Assembly (NCBI RefSeq): GCF_000788395.1 | Contig: NZ_CP009888.1 | Location: 1,508,001 to 1,572,000, forward strand | From: Pseudoalteromonas piratica | GTDB lineage: Bacteria; Pseudomonadota; Gammaproteobacteria; Enterobacterales; Alteromonadaceae | Reading direction: 5' to 3' | DNA: 64,000 nt | In this document: one piece after another, positions 58,176 through 64,000 of the stretch | Numbering within the stretch: position 1 is the stretch's first letter | Layout of the letters: each line of letters opens with the position of its first letter | The notes under the pieces: generated by a model | Databases searched by the model: none | What the model was told of the DNA's origin: nothing | Seen by the model: the letters and a program-made list of their open reading frames with translations, nothing else | Translations under genes and position numbers: made by a program

Positions 58176-59570
58176 ATGGCAAGTATTACATCAGCAGGAG
58201 TCGGCTCTGGTTTAGATTTGGAAAGCATAATTAAAGCTTCTCTCGATGCTGAGAATATTCCTAAACTTCAAGCTTTCGCCACAAAAGAAGAGTCACTTCA
58301 AAAAGAGTTAAGCTCTATTGATACTATCAGTTCGGCAATTTCCCAACTTGAATCCACTGTCAAAAAGTTAAGTGATATTGATAACTTTAATAAACGTACC
58401 GCCTCTATTACTCAACCTTCATCCGGGGATATCATTGGTGTAACTACAACCAAAAATTCAACCGCTGGAAATTTTAATATTGAGGTCGTGCAATTGGCTC
58501 AAGGTAGTCGTGCAGTTTCTAATACTGGGTTTACTGCAAGTACCGATGTTGTCACTGCGACAGGTGGAACATTAACCTTTTCTGCTGGCAGCTCAAGTTT
58601 TGATGTTGTCTTAGACGCTGGGGCAACGCTTGAAGATGTTCGTAATGCTATTAATGATGAAAATTCCAACTTTGGCGTTATTGCTAACATTATCAACACC
58701 GGTTCTGAATCAAAACTGGTTTTAACCTCAAACAAAACGGGTACAGGAAATGACTTGGTCGTAAGTAATAATACAGCCGAGTTAGATGCCGTTTCCACTG
58801 TGGCAAATGGTGGTGGTGCCGGTGGGCTAGCAATTGCCGCTTCGGACCAAGCGACCGATGCAATCATCAAAGTTGATGGCATAACAGTAACCAATGATTC
58901 TAATACATTTACTGATGCTGTCCAAGACATGACTATCACAGCAAAAAAAGTAAGTGAAAATAACGAAACAGCTCGTATTAATGTTGATTACGATAAAGCT
59001 TCAGTTAACACTCTCATAGATGAATTTATAGCAAACTACAATAACTTGATTGGCAATATCGGATTTCAAACACGCATTGGGAATCCGTTAAATGGTGATG
59101 CTTCAATGCGCTCATTAGACAATCAGTTGACAAGCATTCTTGGTACAAATTTAACTGGCCTTGAGCCTTTTGGCACGATATTTGATATTGGTTTAGGTAT
59201 CGACAAAGATGGTTACCTTGAGAAATCCACACTCGTCAGAAGTGTTAATGATTCATTAGATAATTATTATGACAAGGTTGGTGAAGCATTTGCCGGTGAT
59301 AATGGCATAGCAAAACAGTTTCAAGGCTTGATTGATAATTATATTGATTCAAAAGGGATCATCAAGGAACGTTCTTCTTCTTTAAATCAGCAACTAGATG
59401 ATATGGAAGAAGATATATTAAATCATGAATATAGAATGGAGCAACTCGAGATTCGACTCAGAAAGCAATATTCTTCATTGGATGTACTACTCGCGGAAAT
59501 GCAATCAACGCAGTCTTATTTGAGTGCGCAACTTGCAAGTTTGCCTGGTTTCACTTCAGCTAAAAAGTAG
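58176..59570 (+). CDS. fliD: flagellar filament cap protein FliD
   Basis: FliD caps the filament tip and helps flagellin polymerise. The 464-residue protein has the N-terminal motif SAGVGSGLDLESIIKASLDAE, the FliD central domains (TTKNSTAGNFNIEVVQLAQ and TEL/AVQDMTITAKKVSE) and a C-terminal coiled coil (LNQQLDDMEEDILNHEYRME, then LEIRLRKQYSSLDVLLAEMQ). It precedes fliS by 11 bases. Confidence 0.96.
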   Translation: MASITSAGVGSGLDLESIIKASLDAENIPKLQAFATKEESLQKELSSIDTISSAISQLESTVKKLSDIDNFNKRTASITQPSSGDIIGVTTTKNSTAGNFNIEVVQLAQGSRAVSNTGFTASTDVVTATGGTLTFSAGSSSFDVVLDAGATLEDVRNAINDENSNFGVIANIINTGSESKLVLTSNKTGTGNDLVVSNNTAELDAVSTVANGGGAGGLAIAASDQATDAIIKVDGITVTNDSNTFTDAVQDMTITAKKVSENNETARINVDYDKASVNTLIDEFIANYNNLIGNIGFQTRIGNPLNGDASMRSLDNQLTSILGTNLTGLEPFGTIFDIGLGIDKDGYLEKSTLVRSVNDSLDNYYDKVGEAFAGDNGIAKQFQGLIDNYIDSKGIIKERSSSLNQQLDDMEEDILNHEYRMEQLEIRLRKQYSSLDVLLAEMQSTQSYLSAQLASLPGFTSAKK

Positions 59571-59581
59571 GGTAAAAGATA

Positions 59582-60007
59582 ATGTATAATGCCAAAGTAA
59601 AAAACTACCAAAAAGAAGCACTAAAAACCCAAGTTGCTGGTGCTGACCGTTATGAATTGATACAAATGTTAATGGCTGGTGTAATTGAAAAATTAGTCAT
59701 GGCTAAAGTATCGATAGAAAGACAGAACTTAGAAGCTAAAGCAGAGCACCTTTCTAAAGCAAGCGCAATTATTGAGGCACTTAGAGGTTGTATTGACTTT
59801 GAAGTGGGTGGTGATGTTACAGAAAACTTATATGCTCTTTACAGTTACATGCTTGACCGATTAATTGATGCAAGTATTAAAAATGATCCAGAAATAGTAG
59901 AAGAAGTTTCTAATTTAATTAAAGAAATAAAGCTTGGGTGGGATGCTATTCCAGTGGATGTTAGAGAGCAAACCCTGAATGGGGAAGCTAACGCAAGTGT
60001 CGGATAA
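59582..60007 (+). CDS. fliS: flagellin export chaperone FliS
   Basis: FliS binds the C-terminus of flagellin and prevents polymerisation in the cytoplasm. The 141-residue helical protein shows YQKEALKTQVAGADRYELIQ, LMAGVIEKLVMAK and the C-terminal IKEIKLGWDAIP, all typical. It overlaps the next small ORF. Confidence 0.96.
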   Translation: MYNAKVKNYQKEALKTQVAGADRYELIQMLMAGVIEKLVMAKVSIERQNLEAKAEHLSKASAIIEALRGCIDFEVGGDVTENLYALYSYMLDRLIDASIKNDPEIVEEVSNLIKEIKLGWDAIPVDVREQTLNGEANASVG

Positions 60008-60281
60008 CGTTGAAAAAATATTAAGTCAGCTTACTTCAGATATAGAAAAAAGTAGCTATGAGACAGCAATCGATAGGCTTAGTGAATTCAAGAAAAAGTT
60101 TGAATTTGAAATTAATCGGCAAGACTTGACTGATATTGAACAAAAAGCGTTACTTTCTCAATTTGGATTATTTGAGCAATTGGTTACTAAAATATCTGAA
60201 AATAAAAAATCTTTAAGCAAAGAAATAGCTCAGTTCAAGCGAAATAACACTAAAATAAATAAGTACATTCAACATAAGTAG
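59979..60281 (+). CDS. small helical protein, probable FliT-like flagellar chaperone
   Basis: A 100-residue (94 from the GTG at 59997) charged, wholly helical product with heptad-like spacing (LSEFKKKFEFEINRQDLTD, ENKKSLSKEIAQFKRNNTK). Sequence alone does not place it in a family. Its position directly after fliD and fliS, overlapping fliS by up to 29 bases, is that of fliT, the FliD export chaperone, and its size and fold pattern agree. The identification as FliT is inference. Confidence 0.55.
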   Translation: MGKLTQVSDNVEKILSQLTSDIEKSSYETAIDRLSEFKKKFEFEINRQDLTDIEQKALLSQFGLFEQLVTKISENKKSLSKEIAQFKRNNTKINKYIQHK

Positions 60282-60290
60282 CAGGCGAAT

Positions 60291-62408
60291 ATGTCTTCAA
60301 TTGATCAGGAAATAAATCAACTAGCTTCCTCTATTGATAATGCAAAATCTCAAATTGAACGTGAATCTAAGTTCGTAGAACAAGCAAATAAGCAGTTTGA
60401 AGCAAATTTATTGGCATTCAAACATTATTTCCCTGATATATATGAAAGATTTGTAAGTTATCAGCCAACTGACAAATTCAATTTATTCGTCAACAATAAC
60501 GGCTCTGGTAATATTACTGACACTAAATTAAATGTCCCTTTTTATTCCGAAGATCCAATTTTGCAAAGTCAAAAGCAGGTTGATGATGCGATTGCACTTC
60601 CTGAGGTTTGCAGAGTAGATCAGTCTGTCATTGAACATTTATCTAACGAAACTAACTTTGTTCATGTAGACCTTCTGAAAAGTATTGGTGTTGTTTACAA
60701 CAAAGCTAAAAGTGAGCTACCTCCAAATAACAAACTTGATGATGTAATTCCAAGTGTGATTATTTTTGGGGTAGGCCTTGGGTATCACTTGAGCTATTTA
60801 AATGAACAAGTAAAAGCGTCATATATTAATATATTTGAGCCCAATGAGGATTATTTCTTTGGTAGTTTATTTTGTTTCGACTGGGCTAATTATTTAAAGA
60901 GAATTGACGACCAAGGAAGTGCGCTTTATATCGGTATTGGTGTGCCGGAAGAAGAGTTATATGAAGAGTTATACCGAAGAGCTCAATATTTGGGAGCTTT
61001 TAGCATTTCTAATTCATTCTTTTATCAACATTACCCCTCTCAAGAAGTAAATGAGTTAATTGAAAAAATTAAAATTAATTTTCATCAGTTTTTTATGGGC
61101 TGGGGGTTTTTTGATGATGCGTTAATGAGCATTGCTCATACTTTGGAAAACACACAGAAAGATATTAACTTGTTGGTTCAGCATGACAAACTGCCTACTG
61201 AAATTGAAAAGTTCCCTATCTTTATTGTAGCAAATGGGCCATCACTGGATAAGGATATCGAAGTAATTCGAGCAATGAAGGATGAAGTGGTTTTGGTATC
61301 TTGTAACTCTGCCACTACAGCTTTACTCAAACAAGGTATCATACCGGATTTCCATGTTGCATTAGAGAGAACAAAAGCAACTGCGGACTTTCTTACAGCA
61401 TTTATAACACCTGAGCAGCGCAAAAAAATAGGTTTGATCACAGTTAATGTTATGTATCCTGAAGTACCTGAGTTGTTTGGATGGTGTGGAGTTGGTTTTA
61501 AAGGGAATGAACCTGGAACAAGCATTTACCACATTGCTGAGTATATAAAAACGCAGAAAATTACGACCACTGTGGGGTATTGCAATCCGTTGGTGGGGAA
61601 TACAGCTCTAAGTTTCTTCGCGAGTAAAAAGTTCAAAGAAATTTATTTATTTGGTGTTGATAATGGGTATGTAGACCCAAATCACCATCATTCTAAAGCT
61701 AGTTATTACTACAATGACAAAGGTTCCACTATTCATAACCCTCTTAAGATGGGTAATGAAATGGTTGTTGAAGGAAACTTTGGTAAAAAAGTAATCACAG
61801 ACCACTTTATGTATACAGGCAAAGAGCAAATGGAGCGCCTGCTTGAGTCATTCAAAGGAACGCATTTAAATTGTTATAATTGTAGTGATGGTACTAAAAT
61901 TGAGGGAGCATTACCTCTTCACTCTTCGGATATACTACTCGACCAACAGCCAACAACAAAACAACATGTAATTCAGTTTATTAAACAAGAATGTTATAAG
62001 CCGTTTGATAAAAGTATAGATGCAAAAGAGTATTTAGATTTTGATATTTTTGAGAGTATCTGCAGCAGTATGGTTGAAATTTTAGAGCAACCAATGAACT
62101 CTCGTGAGCAAGCGTTGGAAAATTTACTGGCTAGCCTTCGTTTCTTGTATTCTTTCAAACAGGAAGCACGATACGCCCATTTATACTTGATTTTAGAAGG
62201 TGAATGTTTGTACACAAGTTCAATACTTCTAAGCGCACTTTATAATTTCGGAACCTCAGAAGAAGCATTGCCTTACTATTCAGACGCACTTGTACTTTGG
62301 ATTGATTTTTTGAAGCAAGCACCTACTTATTATCGCGAACGCTGGAATCAGTTGAGTGATTATAGTTTTGATTACAGCAAACCCTCGGTTGAAAATATTG
62401 AAAATTGA
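60291..62408 (+). CDS. motility accessory factor (Maf/DUF115) flagellin glycosyltransferase
   Basis: Maf proteins attach nonulosonic acids such as pseudaminic or legionaminic acid to flagellin in the cytoplasm. The 705-residue product has an N-terminal coiled coil (about 1-50), a Rossmann-like region with IFGVGLGYHLSYLNE, and the MAF_flag10 core with IFIVANGPSLDKDIEVI, VLVSCNSATTALLKQGI-PDFHVALERT and YLFGVDNGY. It follows the three flagellin genes and their chaperones, its likely substrates. Sugar specificity is not visible. Confidence 0.88.
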   Translation: MSSIDQEINQLASSIDNAKSQIERESKFVEQANKQFEANLLAFKHYFPDIYERFVSYQPTDKFNLFVNNNGSGNITDTKLNVPFYSEDPILQSQKQVDDAIALPEVCRVDQSVIEHLSNETNFVHVDLLKSIGVVYNKAKSELPPNNKLDDVIPSVIIFGVGLGYHLSYLNEQVKASYINIFEPNEDYFFGSLFCFDWANYLKRIDDQGSALYIGIGVPEEELYEELYRRAQYLGAFSISNSFFYQHYPSQEVNELIEKIKINFHQFFMGWGFFDDALMSIAHTLENTQKDINLLVQHDKLPTEIEKFPIFIVANGPSLDKDIEVIRAMKDEVVLVSCNSATTALLKQGIIPDFHVALERTKATADFLTAFITPEQRKKIGLITVNVMYPEVPELFGWCGVGFKGNEPGTSIYHIAEYIKTQKITTTVGYCNPLVGNTALSFFASKKFKEIYLFGVDNGYVDPNHHHSKASYYYNDKGSTIHNPLKMGNEMVVEGNFGKKVITDHFMYTGKEQMERLLESFKGTHLNCYNCSDGTKIEGALPLHSSDILLDQQPTTKQHVIQFIKQECYKPFDKSIDAKEYLDFDIFESICSSMVEILEQPMNSREQALENLLASLRFLYSFKQEARYAHLYLILEGECLYTSSILLSALYNFGTSEEALPYYSDALVLWIDFLKQAPTYYRERWNQLSDYSFDYSKPSVENIEN

Positions 62409-62886
62409 TACTGAAAGATTTCATCTAAGAGAGCTTTCTGATTCTGATGCCAGTGAGCGATATTTAAGTTGGTTTCAAGATACAACAACTCAACAGTTTA
62501 TTGCTAAAAAGGCAGAAACAATTTCACAATTAAAGGAATATATTCTCGAAAAAAAAACAGATAAAAATTGTCTGTTTTTAGGGGTTTTCTATCAAGGTAT
62601 TCACATCGGAAATATTAAGTATGAGCCGATTGATATCTCGAAAGCTCAAGCTACTATGGGGATTTTAATTGGGGAGAAGGATTGGCGAGGCAAAGGGGTT
62701 GCCGGTGAAGTGATTATGGCGTCGTCAATTTACTTACGCGAGCATTATGGCATCAACCGTATATTACTAGGAGTTGAGCAGGAGAATAGTGCAGCGGTGC
62801 AAGCGTATAATAAGCTTGGCTTTGTAAAATATAAAGTAACGCCTGATGGGCTATATATGAGCCTTGAACTCAACAGCGTTAATTAG
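62398..62886 (+). CDS. GNAT-family N-acetyltransferase, probably in flagellar sugar modification
   Basis: The product has the GNAT fold: N-terminal RFHLRELSDSDASERYLSWF, strand KIGN-like IHIGNIKYEPI, the acetyl-CoA loop EKDWRGKGVAGEVI and the C-terminal ENSAAVQAYNKLGFVKY. Related enzymes N-acetylate amino sugars during pseudaminic acid synthesis (PseH) or act on proteins (RimJ/RimL); placement after the Maf gene favours a sugar role. The start is unclear: TTG at 62398 or 62389, or GTG at 62356, all overlapping the Maf gene end. It ends 4 bases into the convergent neighbour. Confidence 0.75.
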   Translation: MKIDTERFHLRELSDSDASERYLSWFQDTTTQQFIAKKAETISQLKEYILEKKTDKNCLFLGVFYQGIHIGNIKYEPIDISKAQATMGILIGEKDWRGKGVAGEVIMASSIYLREHYGINRILLGVEQENSAAVQAYNKLGFVKYKVTPDGLYMSLELNSVN

Positions 62887-63881
62887 CTTATTAACGAGAT
62901 AAACGTATCATCGTGAATTGTTAAGAAATCCAATCGTCTGTGTTTTTTAGTTCTGTGGCCTATTGCTAACAGTAAGTCTCTACTCGATATGCATCGCCTT
63001 AAATACCCATAACGACTTAGCATACAATGATCGGGCTGTGAGTTAACTTGTGGTTGAAAAATGCAGACGTTTAACCCGAGTAAATAGGCTTCTATAAGCA
63101 AAGTGGACGCCATTCCTATCACTAAATCATACTGCATGAGCTGTTGATGGCTAAACGCTTTATTGCGGCAATTATAGGCCGGTATTTTACGTTTTAGTTT
63201 ATTTTCTTTCGGGTGAAATTTGACACTTAGGTTGTGCTTAGCACGTAATTGCCTTAAAACTTTCAAAGTTGCAAAGAATGTTGTTTTCTCGTTATAACCG
63301 TAAATTTGCTGAATTTGTTGACGGCTTAACGTGTTACTTATTGGCTCGCTAATAAAGAGTGTATTACCGGATGGCGTTTTGACCTTTCTCATTGGTGGCC
63401 GTAATGTCAGTGATCTTAAATAGGGTTGCCCACCACAGGCTATTTCAGCATACTCAGGTATTTCGTTTTTAAATTCTATTAAGGCTTTGTTGTCAGGCAA
63501 AATTACCTTGTCTGGTAGAACAAACTTATTAAATTGTTTAAAACGAGTTTGATAATTTTGCCACTGATCAACAAAGGAAACAGTTTTAATATCGAGTCGC
63601 CTAGCGGCTTTTATAATATTAGGCTCAATTTGATTTTGATTGCTAGTGCCGAGCAAAACAAGTTCGGGTTGAAATGTATTGAGTTGTGCTAGTGCCTCAT
63701 CACTTGTTTTTGTCACTTTGTGAGGAATATTCGCAAAATTTTGAAAATAGTTTGTAGCACTTTGGCTGACACATAAACTTATCGCAAATTTCGCCGATAA
63801 CTTATTAAACACAGTTCTGATAATTTGCGCAGCACCAATATCGCATACGAATATAAATAAGCGCTTTTTAATTGCTGTCAT
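62883..63881 (-). CDS. unrecognised protein with a glycosyltransferase-B-like pattern
   Basis: I cannot name this 332-residue protein. The N-terminal strand-helix repeats (FIFVCDIGAAQIIRTVFNKL; PELVLLGTSNQNQIEPNIIKAA) and the C-terminal half with SVKFHPKE and YDLVIGMASTLLIEAYLLGL resemble the two Rossmann-like domains of GT-B sugar enzymes, where a late Ser-Thr and Glu bind the nucleotide sugar. Placed beside the Maf and acetyltransferase genes, a role in surface or flagellar sugar transfer is reasonable but unproven. It overlaps the upstream partial ORF, so the two form an operon. Confidence 0.55.
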   Translation of the reverse strand: MTAIKKRLFIFVCDIGAAQIIRTVFNKLSAKFAISLCVSQSATNYFQNFANIPHKVTKTSDEALAQLNTFQPELVLLGTSNQNQIEPNIIKAARRLDIKTVSFVDQWQNYQTRFKQFNKFVLPDKVILPDNKALIEFKNEIPEYAEIACGGQPYLRSLTLRPPMRKVKTPSGNTLFISEPISNTLSRQQIQQIYGYNEKTTFFATLKVLRQLRAKHNLSVKFHPKENKLKRKIPAYNCRNKAFSHQQLMQYDLVIGMASTLLIEAYLLGLNVCIFQPQVNSQPDHCMLSRYGYLRRCISSRDLLLAIGHRTKKHRRLDFLTIHDDTFISLIS

Positions 63882-63999
63882 TATTATTACACTTAAATGA
63901 TATCAAGCTGGTGTAAATATTGCAGATGTTCTCTTGAAAAACAACGTATTGTGGAGCTTTTACTTTGTCTCTTAAAGAAAATTCAGGCGCTAAGCTTTG
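63868..63999 (-). CDS. C-terminal end of an unidentified protein (truncated by window edge)
   Basis: On the minus strand, a frame open from the window end codes for 43 residues ending at a TAA at 63870-63868. It reads APEFSLRDKVKAPQYVVFQE and continues to an Asn-rich tail. Its stop lies 14 bases inside the next gene, a spacing typical of coupled genes. The other two minus frames have early stops. Too short to identify. Confidence 0.4.
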   Translation of the reverse strand, partial: QSLAPEFSLRDKVKAPQYVVFQENICNIYTSLISFKCNNNDSN

Positions 64000-64000
64000 G

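Noticed and set aside
58499..58939. 146-residue minus-strand ORF inside fliD
   Set aside because: Val/Ser/Ala-rich mirror of fliD codons; no start signal and no family likeness.

Overview
The window is chromosomal DNA of a low-GC, marine-type gammaproteobacterium. The gene order and protein sequences (rpoE-rseABC-lepA-lepB-rnc-era-recO-pdxJ, barA divergent from rlmD-relA-mazG-pyrG-eno, mutH/rppH-ptsP-lgt-thyA, and a Vibrio/Alteromonadales-type flagellar locus with FlgT, FlgO and FlgP) point to Alteromonadales, most likely Pseudoalteromonas or a close relative. This placement is inference from gene content; no rRNA gene is present. I see no CRISPR array, insertion sequence, integrase or prophage.

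Layout. 1-844: 3' end of an RND efflux pump gene. 940-2617: a DUF440 DNA-mimic protein, a DUF481 outer-membrane protein and a small membrane protein. 2643-6421: slyD, ygfZ, sdhE-ygfX and nadB, a cluster around flavin and Fe-S maturation and NAD synthesis. 6711-15187: the sigma-E operon rpoE-rseABC followed by lepA, lepB, rnc, era, recO and pdxJ, with a recognisable sigma-E-type promoter ahead of rpoE. 15341-25649: barA facing away from rlmD-relA-mazG, then pyrG and eno. 25789-27828: a strain-variable-looking surface lipoprotein. 28015-35281: mutH, a DnaA-box-rich spacer, rppH-ptsP-TauE/SafE permease-lgt-thyA, and galU.

35373-62886 is a nearly uninterrupted flagellar region. It holds three tandem FlgO-family lipoproteins, a tRNA-Arg(CCT), flgT and flgP, then flgN, flgM, flgA, cheV, cheR, flgBCDE, flgFGHI, flgJKL, three flagellin genes, flaG, fliD, fliS, a fliT-like gene, a Maf-type flagellin glycosyltransferase gene and a GNAT acetyltransferase gene. 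The hierarchy can be read from the DNA. Sigma-54 -24/-12 elements precede flgP, flgB, flgF and flgJ. Sigma-28 elements precede flgM and at least two flagellin genes. Strong terminators end the flgBCDE, flgFGHI and flgKL transcripts. FlgT, FlgP and FlgO homologues imply the extra outer-membrane/periplasmic rings of a fast polar flagellum. The Maf protein and its neighbours imply flagellin glycosylation, probably with a nonulosonic acid.

The observations I would follow first are: a perfect 15-bp inverted repeat that buries the flgB ribosome-binding site and start codon only in read-through RNA, because the sigma-54 start lies inside its left arm; the DnaA-box cluster between mutH and rppH; the structured, gene-free 3' region after the first flagellin gene, which carries an orphan copy of the third flagellin's ribosome-binding leader; the FlgO triplication; and three flagellins whose normally variable centre is conserved in protein while the DNA has drifted.
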